This document shows, piece by piece, positions 6,943 through 15,872 of a stretch of DNA of 31,389 bases. Where the stretch lies: NCBI GenBank assembly GCA_964641715.1, contig CAZXMB010000006.1, forward strand, positions 1-31,389. The letters run 5' to 3'. Each line of letters opens with the position of its first letter. Position 1 is the stretch's first letter. The stretch is from CAZXMB01 sp964641715 (lineage in GTDB: Bacteria > Desulfobacterota > BSN033 > UBA1163). A program made the translations under genes and the position numbers. The notes under the pieces were generated by a model. It saw only the letters and a list, made by a program, of their open reading frames with translations, was not told the DNA's origin and did not search any database.

Positions 6943-8541
6943 ATGTTGAGAAGTCTGAAATGGAGAATCATCTTTTATGGTGCGGCCACCCTTTTTGCTG
7001 TCCTTCTCTTTCTGCCGACTCTGACCTCCGAACTGCCGCCATGGTTCTTTAGGGTTATTCCTACAGAAAAGATTCATCTCGGCCTCGATTTACAGGGAGG
7101 GATGCATCTCATTCTGGAGGTTGAAGCGGAGAAGGCGGTTGAAAGTTATGTGGAGAGGATAAAGAACAACCTGAGAGACGACCTCCGGGACAAGGGGATC
7201 CCTGTCGGGAAACTCGAAAGGGAGAAAGGCAATCAGATTCTCCTGGAGGTATCAGGGGATAAGGAGAAGTGGGAGAAGATTTTAAGCCAGCGTTATACCA
7301 TCTTTCAGGAACTCTCCTCGACCTCACTGGAGAAGGGAATATGGAGGGTTTCGCTCGTTCTGGATAGCCGTCAGGCCGAACAGATTAAGAAAGGTGCTAT
7401 TGATCAGGCCCTGGAGACGATCCGAAATCGAATTGACCAGTTTGGGGTCTCCGAACCTGAAATCACGCTTCAAGGGGTTGACCGCATTTTAATCCAGCTC
7501 CCCGGAATCCGGGACCCTCAGAGAGCGATCAGTCTGATCGGCCGGACTGCCCTGCTGGAATTCAAATTGGTGGATGAGGAAGGGAATCCGGAGGAGGCCC
7601 TGAAAGGAAATCTTCCGGAGGGAGACATCATCCTCTATCAGAGATATGTTGATCCGAAGACCGGAGGGACAAAGAAGATCCCCTATCTCCTCAAAGAGAA
7701 GACCTTGATGACAGGGGAGGTCTTGAAAGACGCCCGGATTGCCCTCGATTCCCAGTTTCACGAGCCCTATGTGGCCTTGGAATTCGATGATATCGGCGCA
7801 AAACTTTTTGAGCAGGTTACAGGGGCCAATGTGAAAAAGAGATTGGCGATCATCCTGGATGACAATGTTTATTCTGCCCCTGTGATTCAGGAGAGAATCG
7901 CGGGAGGAAGAGCCCAGATCACAGGCCGTTTTGATACGAAGGAGGCAAGTGACTTAGCCATTGTGCTCAGGGCAGGGGCACTGCCCGCACCGGTGAAGAT
8001 TATTGAGCAAAGATCGGTAGGGCCCTCCCTGGGGCAGGACTCCATCCATAAAGGGATCCTCTCCACCCTCATCAGTGCCATCCTCGTGGTTCTCTTTATG
8101 ATCTTTTACTACCGGGTGGCCGGAATCGTTGCCGATATTGCTCTTCTCTTAAATGTCGTATTCGTTCTGGGAACACTGGCGATCTTCCGTGCGACCCTCA
8201 CGTTACCCGGTATCGCCGGGTTGGTCCTTTCGATCGGAATGGCAGTTGATGCTAACATCCTCATTCACGAAAGGATCAAGGAGGAGTTGAGATGGGGGAA
8301 GACCATCCGTGCGGCCATCGAACAGGGATATCATCGTGCCTTTATCACGATCATTGACTCCAACCTGACCACATTGATTGCAGCCATCTTCCTTTATCAA
8401 TTCGGGACGGGTCCGGTAAGAGGATTTGCCGTGACCCTGTCAATTGGCATTCTGGCAAACATTTTTACCGCCGTCTATATCACCCGGTGGGTTTTCGATT
8501 TTCTTACCCTTAAGTTGAAGGTGAAGCGGTTGAGTATTTGA
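6943..8541 (+). CDS. secD: Protein translocase subunit SecD
   Basis: SecD pairs with SecF in the inner membrane and uses the proton-motive force to pull secreted proteins through SecYEG. The 532-aa protein has an N-terminal membrane segment (about 8-26), the SecD signature LGLDLQGGMHL starting at residue 46, a large periplasmic P1 region, and a C-terminal block of five hydrophobic spans from about residue 365. The last spans include GIAGLVLSIGMAVDANILI, typical of the RND-like SecD core. Length is normal for bacteria that encode SecD and SecF separately. secF follows after 12 bp. The usual upstream yajC is missing here; its place is taken by the inverted-repeat element. GAGGGTAGG upstream of the ATG is the ribosome site. 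Confidence 0.97.
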   Translation: MLRSLKWRIIFYGAATLFAVLLFLPTLTSELPPWFFRVIPTEKIHLGLDLQGGMHLILEVEAEKAVESYVERIKNNLRDDLRDKGIPVGKLEREKGNQILLEVSGDKEKWEKILSQRYTIFQELSSTSLEKGIWRVSLVLDSRQAEQIKKGAIDQALETIRNRIDQFGVSEPEITLQGVDRILIQLPGIRDPQRAISLIGRTALLEFKLVDEEGNPEEALKGNLPEGDIILYQRYVDPKTGGTKKIPYLLKEKTLMTGEVLKDARIALDSQFHEPYVALEFDDIGAKLFEQVTGANVKKRLAIILDDNVYSAPVIQERIAGGRAQITGRFDTKEASDLAIVLRAGALPAPVKIIEQRSVGPSLGQDSIHKGILSTLISAILVVLFMIFYYRVAGIVADIALLLNVVFVLGTLAIFRATLTLPGIAGLVLSIGMAVDANILIHERIKEELRWGKTIRAAIEQGYHRAFITIIDSNLTTLIAAIFLYQFGTGPVRGFAVTLSIGILANIFTAVYITRWVFDFLTLKLKVKRLSI

Positions 8542-8553
8542 AAGAAGACTCAG

Positions 8554-9465
8554 ATGGAATTGATTCGACCCGGTACTCGTTTTGATTTTATTGGCAAGAA
8601 AAAGTTTACCCTGTGGATCTCTGTGGCTGCCATCCTGCTGAGCCTGGGCTCCATCTTCTTCCACAGTGGCTTGAGATACGGGGTGGATTTTGCGGGCGGC
8701 ATCCTGATCCAGATCAGATTTTCGAAAGTAACGGAGATTTCCGAAGTGAGAAGCGCCCTGGAGTCCATAGGGGTGAAGGATTCAATGGTTCAGAATTTCG
8801 GGGGAGAGAGTGAGTTCTTAATCCGTCTGGAAAAGGCCTCCGGCGATCTGGAGGAGGTGTCCAAGAAGATTCAATCTTCCCTTCAGGAACGATTTAAGGA
8901 CAAAACGCTGGAGATCAGAAGGGTCGAGGTGGTTGGCCCAAAGGTCGGAAAAGATCTGAAGAGGAAAGCCCTGTGGGCCGTGGGGCTTTCTTTCCTGGCG
9001 ATTTTGATCTATGTGGCCTGGAGATTCAAACAGGTCTCCTACGGGCTCGGAGGGATTGTTGCCCTGGTTCATGATATCCTCATCACCTTCGGGGTGATTT
9101 CCATCGCCGATCTGGAGTATTCCCTCTCCCTGATGGCCGTGATCCTGACGATCATCGGATTTTCGATCAACGATACCATCGTCATTTTCGACCGGGTGAG
9201 AGAGAATATTAAGAAGATGAGAAAGGAGAACCTCGAGACCGTTTTCAATATCAGCATCAATGAAACGCTCGGGAGAACGATCCTGACCTCAGGGACCGTG
9301 ATGATAGTCGTACTCATCCTCTTCTTTTTCGGAGGACCGGTGATTCACGACTTTGCTCTTACCCTTATCGTCGGTTTGATCTCCGGTACTTATTCCACGG
9401 TTTACATCGCAAGCCCTGTTGTCCTTTTTTGGAGCAAACAGGTCACCTCTAAAAGGAAGCATTGA
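8554..9465 (+). CDS. secF: Protein translocase subunit SecF
   Basis: SecF is the 303-aa partner of SecD in the accessory translocase complex. It shows a first membrane span (about 19-36), the signature YGVDFAGGILIQIRF starting at Tyr42, a periplasmic P4-type domain, and a C-terminal set of spans including SLMAVILTIIGFSINDTIV, which carries the conserved polar residues of the family. It starts 12 bp after secD and is surely co-transcribed. No strong ribosome site is visible before the ATG (GAAAGAAGA is the best), so translational coupling to secD is likely. Confidence 0.97.
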   Translation: MELIRPGTRFDFIGKKKFTLWISVAAILLSLGSIFFHSGLRYGVDFAGGILIQIRFSKVTEISEVRSALESIGVKDSMVQNFGGESEFLIRLEKASGDLEEVSKKIQSSLQERFKDKTLEIRRVEVVGPKVGKDLKRKALWAVGLSFLAILIYVAWRFKQVSYGLGGIVALVHDILITFGVISIADLEYSLSLMAVILTIIGFSINDTIVIFDRVRENIKKMRKENLETVFNISINETLGRTILTSGTVMIVVLILFFFGGPVIHDFALTLIVGLISGTYSTVYIASPVVLFWSKQVTSKRKH

Positions 9466-9481
9466 TCGCCCAAACCCCTAC

Positions 9482-9510
9482 TTGACATCGGTTATCAGAA
9501 TATCTTAAAT
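9482..9510 (+). promoter_or_regulatory. Candidate rplM-rpsI promoter
   Basis: A perfect -35 box TTGACA (9482-9487), a 17-bp spacer and TTAAAT (9505-9510) lie 22 bp before the rplM start. Ribosomal protein genes are expected to have a strong promoter, and this is one of the best -35 matches in the window. Confidence 0.55.
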
Positions 9511-9532
9511 AAATGATCATTCAGGTGATTTG

Positions 9533-9961
9533 ATGAAGACCTATCAGGCAAAAAAAGAGGAAGTCGAACGGAAATGGTATCTGGTGGATGCAGAGGGAAA
9601 GGTCCTGGGAAGACTTGCGGCCGAACTGGTCAGAATATTGAAAGGGAAAAATAAACCTGTATTCACTCCCCATGTGGATACCGGCGATTTTGTCGTGGTG
9701 GTCAATGCCGAGAAGGTGGTTTTAACCGGGAAGAAGGGGAAGGATAAGAAATATTATCACCATACAGGCTATCCGGGTGGAATAAAAGAGATCAGCGCTG
9801 AAAAGCTTTTGGCTAAAAAGCCAACGGAACTCATCCGGATCGCCGTCAAGGGGATGCTTCCCAAGAACAGCCTGGGCCGGCAGATGATCCGGAAACTGAA
9901 AGTCTATGCGGGATCCAAACACCCCCATGAATCTCAAAATCCCGTTCCAATAAAATTGTAA
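9533..9961 (+). CDS. rplM: 50S ribosomal protein L13
   Basis: L13 is an early-assembly protein of the large ribosomal subunit. The 142-aa sequence shows the family features: KWYLVDAEGKVLGRLA near the N-terminus, the central KYYHHTGYPGG motif and the C-terminal LPKNSLGRQM and YAGSKHPHESQNP stretches. Length is standard. The ATG at 9533 is preferred over an in-frame TTG immediately upstream because AGGTGA (9522-9527) is correctly spaced from the ATG. rpsI follows after 15 bp, the nearly universal L13-S9 pair. Confidence 0.98.
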   Translation: MKTYQAKKEEVERKWYLVDAEGKVLGRLAAELVRILKGKNKPVFTPHVDTGDFVVVVNAEKVVLTGKKGKDKKYYHHTGYPGGIKEISAEKLLAKKPTELIRIAVKGMLPKNSLGRQMIRKLKVYAGSKHPHESQNPVPIKL

Positions 9962-9976
9962 AGGAGAGAAGGAGAA

Positions 9977-10366
9977 GTGCCAGAATCCATTTATGCGACA
10001 GGGAAGAGAAAGACAGCCATTGCGAGGGTATGGCTTGAACCCGGGGAGGGGAAATTTTTAATCAATGAGAGGGCGCTCAAAGACTATTTCGGAAGGGAGA
10101 CCTGCGAGATGGTCAGCCTTCAACCATTCGACCTGACAGGAACTCGGAATCAGTTCGATGTCAGGGCCAGTGTGTGCGGAGGGGGAATCTCAAGCCAATC
10201 CGAAGCGATCCGGCATGGGATCTCAAAAGCGCTTCTTCAGTTTAATCCGGACTTCAAGGATACCTTAAAAAAGGCAGGCCTCCTGACAAGGGATTCGAGG
10301 ATCAAGGAACGGAAGAAATACGGAAAGAGGGGAGCTCGACGCAGGCCGCAATATTCGAAACGATAA
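9977..10366 (+). CDS. rpsI: 30S ribosomal protein S9
   Basis: S9 is a small-subunit protein whose C-terminal tail reaches the P-site tRNA. The 129-aa sequence has the N-terminal YATGKRKTAIARVWL motif and ends in the characteristic basic tail RRRPQYSKR. It starts at a GTG behind a double purine-rich ribosome site (AAGGAGAGAAGGAG, 9961-9974), which begins on the last base of the rplM stop codon. An intrinsic terminator follows it. Confidence 0.98.
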   Translation: MPESIYATGKRKTAIARVWLEPGEGKFLINERALKDYFGRETCEMVSLQPFDLTGTRNQFDVRASVCGGGISSQSEAIRHGISKALLQFNPDFKDTLKKAGLLTRDSRIKERKKYGKRGARRRPQYSKR

Positions 10367-10391
10367 TTCCATGACCAGAGAGGGTTTCAAT

Positions 10392-10427
10392 GAAAAAGGG
10401 GGGTCATGGGACCTCCCTTTTTCATTT
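10392..10427 (+). terminator. Intrinsic terminator of the rplM-rpsI operon
   Basis: GAAAAAGGGGGGTC (10392-10405) pairs with GACCTCCCTTTTTC (10410-10423) through one G-U wobble around an ATGG loop, and the stem ends in a T-rich run. The upstream ATG that would extend argC at its N-terminus overlaps this hairpin, which argues against that start. Confidence 0.85.
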
Positions 10428-10440
10428 TGGAGGGAATCGG

Positions 10441-11481
10441 GTGAAAAAGAGGATAGCCATCATTGGGGCAACGGGATATACGGGGCTGGAGCTTCTCCGT
10501 CTTCTCATCCGCCATCCGGAGGTGGAGGTGACCGCACTGACCTCTCAAAAATATGTCGGCGTTCCGATTGATCAGGTCTTTCCCTCCCTGAGGAAAAAGG
10601 TTCCGCTGAGATGCGAGGAACTCCAGACAGATCAAATTTCAAAGAAGGCGGATTTCATCTTTACGGCAGTTCCCCATAAGAGAGCCATGGAGATTGTCCC
10701 ATTATTTTATCGGCAGGGGAAGAGGGTCGTCGACCTCAGTGCGGACTTCCGGTTCAAAGATGCCGGTATCTATGAACGGTGGTATCAGAAGCATACCTCC
10801 GCGGATTTACTTCCGGAGTCTGTTTACGGACTGCCGGAGCTTCATCGCGAGGAGATCCGAAATGCTAAAATTGTCGGCAACCCGGGTTGTTACCCCACCG
10901 GGGCATTGATCGGCCTCATTCCCCTGGTCAAAAAAAGGCTGATCTCCCCCGAGGGGATTGTCGTCGATTCCAAATCCGGTGTCAGCGGGGCAGGCCGGGA
11001 TGTGGTTCTGGAGTCCCTTTTCTGCGAGGTCAATGAGGGGGTAAAGGCTTACAAGATCTTCACTCACCGGCATACCCCGGAGATCGAACAGGAGTTGAGT
11101 CAACTGGCCCGAAGAGAGATCAGCGTGGACTTCGTCCCCCATCTCATCCCGATGGATCGTGGGATCTTAACTACCCTCCATGTCTGTCTGGTAAAAAAGA
11201 TAAAGACCGAAGAACTGCTTAAGACCTTTGAGGAGTTTTATAGAGAGGAGCCCTTCATCCGGATTTATCCAAAAGGGATGCTCCCCGGCACAAAGCATGT
11301 GAGGGGTTCCAATTTCTGTGATATCGGGGTAGTGGTGAGTGAGGCCAATGACCGTGCGGTGGTCGTTACAGCCATTGATAATCTGGTCAAGGGAGCCTCC
11401 GGAGAAGCCGTTCAGAATATGAACATCATGCTGGGCTATCCTGAGACCCTGGGCCTCGATGTGGTGCCCCTCGCTCCTTAA
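10441..11481 (+). CDS. argC: N-acetyl-gamma-glutamyl-phosphate reductase
   Basis: ArgC catalyses the NADPH-dependent reduction of N-acetyl-glutamyl-phosphate to the semialdehyde in arginine biosynthesis. The 346-aa sequence begins with the dinucleotide-binding motif IAIIGATGYTGLELLRLL. It contains the active-site cysteine in VGNPGCYPTGA and the GVSGAGR segment typical of the family. The GTG at 10441 is chosen because GGAGGG (10429-10434) is correctly placed and the mature homologues begin KKRIAIIGATG. A longer reading from an ATG at 10390 would be translated out of the rpsI terminator. No other arg genes are adjacent. Confidence 0.97.
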   Translation: MKKRIAIIGATGYTGLELLRLLIRHPEVEVTALTSQKYVGVPIDQVFPSLRKKVPLRCEELQTDQISKKADFIFTAVPHKRAMEIVPLFYRQGKRVVDLSADFRFKDAGIYERWYQKHTSADLLPESVYGLPELHREEIRNAKIVGNPGCYPTGALIGLIPLVKKRLISPEGIVVDSKSGVSGAGRDVVLESLFCEVNEGVKAYKIFTHRHTPEIEQELSQLARREISVDFVPHLIPMDRGILTTLHVCLVKKIKTEELLKTFEEFYREEPFIRIYPKGMLPGTKHVRGSNFCDIGVVVSEANDRAVVVTAIDNLVKGASGEAVQNMNIMLGYPETLGLDVVPLAP

Positions 11482-11492
11482 ATCACAAAACC

Positions 11493-11582
11493 GCATAGGG
11501 CAAAGAGCATAGGGGCCATAGCATAATGGCTCATTCAAAACTGATCACTCCTCATTCCTAATCCTCCATTCTTAACTCTTCT
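11493..11582. repeat. 7-bp-period degenerate repeat tract downstream of argC
   Basis: Two blocks keep a strict 7-bp phase. The first (11493-11527) repeats GCATAGG at 11493 and 11507, with variants between and after. The second (11541-11582) is a pyrimidine-rich degenerate series beginning CTGATCA. No gene fits here. Confidence 0.6.
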
Positions 11583-11630
11583 CCTCTTTCCATTTTACAA
11601 CTCCGAAAGATTTTGTTAAATTGTTTCCAA

Positions 11631-14237
11631 ATGACGGCAAAACCTTTAACCCCCATGATCAGGCAGTATCTCCAGATCAAAAGCCAATATCCTGATTCCC
11701 TCCTCTTCTTCCGAATGGGCGATTTTTATGAGATGTTCTTCGAGGATGCACAGGTGGGTTCGAAAGAACTGGGGATCGCATTGACCTCCAGGAATAAGGG
11801 GCGGAAGGACAGTATTCCCCTCTGTGGCGTTCCCTATTTTACTGCGGATACCTACATCTCCAGGCTATTGCAAAAAGGGTATAAGGTGGCCCTCTGCGAT
11901 CAGGTGGAGGATCCGAAACTTGCCAAAGGGATTGTGAAGAGAGAGGTCGTCAGGGTCTTTACCCCGGGTTTGACCACCGATGCCATCCATTTGGGTTCCG
12001 GAGACAATAACTATCTGATGGGGTTCTGTGCGGAAGGCGAAGTTTTCGGTTTAGCCTTTCTGGACATCTCCACCTGCGAGATGAAAGCCTGCCAGATTTC
12101 AGGGTTTGAACCGTTTCTAAATGAAGCCCTCAGAAACGAGCCGAAAGAGATCCTTTCGCGCAAAGGCTTTCAGGATCATCCCTTCTTCGAGAGGTTTAAG
12201 AAAAGTTTTGAAAATGGATTAATCGATTATCTGGAGGACGATTCCTTCGGTCCACCCCGGACCCTCCGCAAGATCCACGGAGTGAAGATCCCGGAAGGAG
12301 TTCCGCTGGCGGTCATGGCCTCGGAAATGGTCCTTCGCTATGCAGAAGAAAATCAAAAGAGATCCCTCTCGCATATCTCATCCATCGTGTTTTATCAAAT
12401 TCAGGATTTTATGGTCATCGATGAGATGGCCGAGAGAAACCTCGAACTCACCCATTCGCTCTTTGACCAGGGGAAGAAGGGTTCTCTCCTCTGGGTTCTG
12501 GATGAGACGAAAACAGCCATGGGAAGCCGGAGATTGAAACAGTGGATCAACTACCCTCTCATGGATATCCGTGAGATCGAACGCCGCCTGGAGGCCGTCT
12601 CCGAATTGAAAGAGAAGAAAATGGAGAGGAAGCGGCTCGGGGAATGTTTAGAGAAGATTCAGGATATGGAGAGATTGGCCTCCCGGATTTACCTGGGCCA
12701 TGCCAATCCCCGGGACCTGATCGGGTTGAAGAATTCACTCCAGCCCCTGCCCGCCCTGAAGAATATCCTTCAATCCTTTTCAACTCCCATGGTGCTCGAT
12801 CTGATCTCCGAGATCGGAGATTTCGATGACCTCTTTCAACTGATCGGATCCTCCATCGTTGAAGCCCCACCTCTCACGGTGAGGGAAGGAGGGATCATTA
12901 AACCCCGCTATGACAAAGAATTGGATGAGTTAAGAGAAATTGGACGGGAAGGGAAGGGATGGATTCTTCAGCTGGAGGCAGAAGAGAGAAAAAAAACCGA
13001 AATCTCCTCCTTAAAGATACGTCACAATCAGGTCTTCGGTTACTATATTGAGGTGACCAAAAGCAATCTCCATCTTGTTCCGGACCACTATATCCGGAAA
13101 CAGACCCTGGTCAATGCCGAGCGATTTATCACCCCGGAGCTCAAGGAATTCGAAACAAAAGTGCTGGGGGCCCAGCAATCCATCTGCCAGTTAGAATTCC
13201 GGCTCTTTGAGGAGATACGGAAAAAAATTGCGGAGACCATGCCCAGACTTCAAAAGGCCTCCTCGGCGATTTCTGTGATCGATCTTCTGAGTTCTCTGGC
13301 GGAGGCGGCTGATCGATATCAATATGTCCGACCGATCGTGGATGACGGTGATGAGATTATGATCCGAGACGGGAGACACCCCATCCTGGAGAGGATGAAC
13401 CTCTCGGAGAGATTTGTGCCGAATGATACGCACCTCAATACCCGTGAACATCAAATCCTCATGATCACCGGACCCAATATGGCTGGAAAATCAACCTACC
13501 TGAGACAGGTTGCCCTCATTGTCCTCATGGCACAGATGGGAAGTTTTGTTCCGGCGAAAGAGGCCCGAGTTGGATTGGTGGATCGGATCTTTACCCGAAT
13601 TGGAGCCCTGGATAATATCATGAGGGGGCAGAGCACCTTTATGGTGGAGATGATGGAGGCCGCCCGTATTTTAAATCAGGCGACCTCGAAGAGCCTGGTT
13701 GTTCTGGATGAGATCGGAAGGGGCACGAGCACGTTTGACGGACTGGGCATTGCCTGGGCCGTGGCGGAATATCTCCATGATCACCCTCTGCTCAGCCCGA
13801 GAACCCTCTTTGCAACCCATTACCACGAATTGACGGAATTGGCCCTCACCAAGGAGGGGGTGAAAAATTATAATGTGGCTGTGAAGGAATGGGGCGGAGA
13901 GATCATCTTTCTCCGCAAGATTGTGGAAGGGGGAACGAATCGGAGCTATGGTATCCAGGTGGCCCGTTTAGCCGGACTTCCAACCAGGGTGATCGACCGG
14001 GCAAAAGAGATCCTCTCTAATTTGGAAAGCGGAGAGCTGGATGCGACGGGAATGCCGAAGATCGCAAGGACAAAAGAGGTGAGCACCCGGCGGAAACCCT
14101 CCCCTCAGCTGACCCTCTTCGGAAAGCCCGATCCCATCCGATCGGAACTGAAAAGGATCAACCCCGATCAGTTGACCCCCCTCGAGGCATTAACTGCCCT
14201 GCATGAACTGAAAAAGAAGGCAGAGAAGGAAGAATAG
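11631..14237 (+). CDS. mutS: DNA mismatch repair protein MutS
   Basis: MutS recognises mispaired bases and small loops and starts repair as an ATP-driven clamp. The 868-aa protein has the mismatch-reading Phe-X-Glu motif (Phe32-Tyr-Glu34 within GDFYEMF), the connector, lever and clamp regions, and the C-terminal ABC ATPase with Walker A GPNMAGKST (614-622), the signature GQSTFMVEM, Walker B VVLDEIGRGTSTFDG and the switch FATHYHEL. Length is normal for MutS1. Start is uncertain: ATG 11631 gives MTAKPLTPM, typical of the family, while TTG 11613 would add six residues. Neither has a strong ribosome site. Confidence 0.98.
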   Translation: MTAKPLTPMIRQYLQIKSQYPDSLLFFRMGDFYEMFFEDAQVGSKELGIALTSRNKGRKDSIPLCGVPYFTADTYISRLLQKGYKVALCDQVEDPKLAKGIVKREVVRVFTPGLTTDAIHLGSGDNNYLMGFCAEGEVFGLAFLDISTCEMKACQISGFEPFLNEALRNEPKEILSRKGFQDHPFFERFKKSFENGLIDYLEDDSFGPPRTLRKIHGVKIPEGVPLAVMASEMVLRYAEENQKRSLSHISSIVFYQIQDFMVIDEMAERNLELTHSLFDQGKKGSLLWVLDETKTAMGSRRLKQWINYPLMDIREIERRLEAVSELKEKKMERKRLGECLEKIQDMERLASRIYLGHANPRDLIGLKNSLQPLPALKNILQSFSTPMVLDLISEIGDFDDLFQLIGSSIVEAPPLTVREGGIIKPRYDKELDELREIGREGKGWILQLEAEERKKTEISSLKIRHNQVFGYYIEVTKSNLHLVPDHYIRKQTLVNAERFITPELKEFETKVLGAQQSICQLEFRLFEEIRKKIAETMPRLQKASSAISVIDLLSSLAEAADRYQYVRPIVDDGDEIMIRDGRHPILERMNLSERFVPNDTHLNTREHQILMITGPNMAGKSTYLRQVALIVLMAQMGSFVPAKEARVGLVDRIFTRIGALDNIMRGQSTFMVEMMEAARILNQATSKSLVVLDEIGRGTSTFDGLGIAWAVAEYLHDHPLLSPRTLFATHYHELTELALTKEGVKNYNVAVKEWGGEIIFLRKIVEGGTNRSYGIQVARLAGLPTRVIDRAKEILSNLESGELDATGMPKIARTKEVSTRRKPSPQLTLFGKPDPIRSELKRINPDQLTPLEALTALHELKKKAEKEE

Positions 14238-14241
14238 GGCA

Positions 14242-14284
14242 AGTGACTAAAGTGACTGAAATGGATGGTTTAGACTTTAGTCAC
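14242..14284. repeat. Repeat tract with perfect 11-bp inverted repeat downstream of mutS
   Basis: AGTGACT recurs with 9-bp spacing (14242 and 14251). GTGACTAAAGT (14243-14253) is perfectly complementary to ACTTTAGTCAC (14274-14284). It could fold as an mRNA 3' hairpin, but no T-run follows. Confidence 0.6.
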
Positions 14285-14325
14285 GATTGCTCACTTTAAC
14301 GCAATTGAGGCACTTCTTTTGAAAG

Positions 14326-14973
14326 ATGATTGATTTCCCGAAGGCGAGAGGAAAGATGGTCGAGGAACAGATCATCGCCAGGGGGATTAAGGACCCCAGA
14401 GTGATCGCTGCGATGAAGAAGGTCCCTCGTCATCTCTTTGTGGAGGAGGCACTCCAAAATCAGGCCTATAGTGATCATCCTCTCCCTATTGGAGAGAAAC
14501 AGACCATTTCTCAGCCTTATATGGTTGCCCTCATGACCGAGGCGATGAAGCTCACAGGCGAAGAGAGAGTCCTTGAGATCGGTGCAGGCTCCGGTTATCA
14601 GACAGCTATCCTGGCCGAGTTGGCCCGGGAGGTTTACTCCATCGAGAGGATTCGTTCTTTAGCCATCAAAGCGAGGAAGTTACTTTATGAGCTGGGATAT
14701 TTTAATGCGGAGATCAAAATCTTCGATGGGACCCTTGGGTGGGCTGAAAAGGGGCCATTTGATGCGATTATGGTGACTGCGGGGGCCCCGAATATCCCCC
14801 AACCCCTCTATGATCAGTTGGCCCTCCAGGGGAGATTGGTGATCCCGGTGGGAGATGTCTATGCTCAAGATCTTTTTCGAATCACGAGGATAGAGGAGGG
14901 GCTGAAAAAAGAGGATCTCGGAGGGTGCCGATTTGTCAAATTGATCGGTAAATATGGATGGGAAGGCGAGTGA
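14326..14973 (+). CDS. pcm: Protein-L-isoaspartate O-methyltransferase
   Basis: Pcm methylates isoaspartyl residues in aged proteins with S-adenosylmethionine so that normal aspartate can be regenerated. The 215-aa sequence contains the family N-terminal region (VEEQIIARGIKDPRVI, then VPRHLFV), the substrate motif GEKQTISQPYMVALM, the SAM-binding LEIGAGSGYQTAIL and the C-terminal LVIPVG stretch. The ATG follows GAAAG closely. mutS lies upstream and, across an assembly gap, an nlpD-like gene lies downstream. This matches the conserved pcm-nlpD neighbourhood known from gamma-proteobacteria, although surE is 14 kb away here. Confidence 0.96.
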   Translation: MIDFPKARGKMVEEQIIARGIKDPRVIAAMKKVPRHLFVEEALQNQAYSDHPLPIGEKQTISQPYMVALMTEAMKLTGEERVLEIGAGSGYQTAILAELAREVYSIERIRSLAIKARKLLYELGYFNAEIKIFDGTLGWAEKGPFDAIMVTAGAPNIPQPLYDQLALQGRLVIPVGDVYAQDLFRITRIEEGLKKEDLGGCRFVKLIGKYGWEGE

Positions 14974-15010
14974 GCGGTGACCAATGATCAGTGACCAGTA
15001 ATCAGTGATC
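14974..15010. repeat. 7-bp-period repeat tract running into the assembly gap
   Basis: Directly after the pcm stop, heptads of consensus YCARTGA run in phase (CCAATGA, TCAGTGA, CCAGTAA, TCAGTGA) until the sequence is replaced by N. The sequence resumes after the gap with CAGTGATC, the same unit, so the gap lies inside the repeat. Confidence 0.7.
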
Positions 15011-15110
15011 NNNNNNNNNNNNNNNNNNNNNNNNNNNNNNNNNNNNNNNNNNNNNNNNNNNNNNNNNNNNNNNNNNNNNNNNNNNNNNNNNNNNNNNNNN
15101 NNNNNNNNNN
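15011..15110. other. Assembly gap (100 N)
   Basis: Exactly 100 unknown bases, a conventional placeholder for a gap of unknown size. Both sides carry CAGTGATC, so the missing sequence is probably more heptad repeat, or nothing at all. ORFs that read through the N block are artefacts. Confidence 0.97.
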
Positions 15111-15141
15111 CAGTGATCGGAAGAAGAGATACTGAAACCGG

Positions 15142-15846
15142 ATGTCAAATAATATTTTATGGGTATTATTTTTTTCAGCCATTTTTCTCGCCCAGGGGTG
15201 CGCAAGGCACAGGGTCACCATCGAGACAAAACCCCCTCAGGTGAGGAGCGGGGTTTATCATGTGGTGGAAAAACATCAGACCCTTTATCGTATCTGTAAG
15301 ACCTATGGTGTGGATATCAAAGAAGTGGCCTCTATCAACGGGATTATGGATCCAAGCAGGATTCAGGGGGGTCAGAGGGTTTTCATCCCGGGAGCGAAGA
15401 GGAGACGAAAGGTTGAGGTTTATATTGATGATGTGGTCATGGAATCGGTTGAAAAGGAAAAAGTGGTTTATCGGAAACTGGATTTCATATGGCCGGTGGA
15501 AGGGAAAATGAGCGATGTTTTCAATGAAACAGAGGACAGGAGACACACGGGGATTGACATCTCCGCACCCATCGGTACACCGTTTCGGGCCTCCCACTCC
15601 GGGAGGGTGATCTATTCCGGAAATACGATCAGAGGATACGGGAACTTGCTCATCATCCGTCATTCGGAGGAATACGTGTCGATCTATGCACACAATCAGG
15701 TCAATTTAGTTGATGAGGGAGAGTGGATCGAAAGAGGACAGGTGATCGGAAAGGTCGGTCAAACGGGGAGAGCCTCCGGCCCCCATCTTCATTTTGAGAT
15801 CAGAAGAAATAACAGAGCCATTGATCCCCTGCTCTTTTTGAAATAG
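15142..15846 (+). CDS. nlpD: LysM-M23 peptidase-family lipoprotein, NlpD-like
   Basis: This 234-aa envelope protein has an N-terminal hydrophobic export signal ending in LAQGC. The cysteine at residue 20 is a plausible, if not perfect, lipobox site. A LysM peptidoglycan-binding domain follows (about 40-85, YHVVEKHQTLYRICKTYG), then an M23/LytM domain with the zinc-ligand patterns HTGID and HLHFEI. These metal ligands look intact, so it could be an active endopeptidase; the classical NlpD is instead an amidase activator with a degenerate site. Which applies here is open. The position next to pcm supports the NlpD assignment. The ATG lies 31 bp after the assembly gap, so sequence upstream is uncertain. 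Confidence 0.88.
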   Translation: MSNNILWVLFFSAIFLAQGCARHRVTIETKPPQVRSGVYHVVEKHQTLYRICKTYGVDIKEVASINGIMDPSRIQGGQRVFIPGAKRRRKVEVYIDDVVMESVEKEKVVYRKLDFIWPVEGKMSDVFNETEDRRHTGIDISAPIGTPFRASHSGRVIYSGNTIRGYGNLLIIRHSEEYVSIYAHNQVNLVDEGEWIERGQVIGKVGQTGRASGPHLHFEIRRNNRAIDPLLFLK

Positions 15847-15872
15847 TTATTCTTTCTGAGGTAGATAGAATA

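Noticed and set aside
10390..10440. Longer N-terminus for argC from ATG 10390
   Set aside because: Overlaps the rpsI terminator stem, has no ribosome site, and homologues start at the GTG 10441 equivalent.
15005..15244. Open frames on both strands that run through the N block
   Set aside because: They exist only because N codons are read as open; the sequence is unknown.
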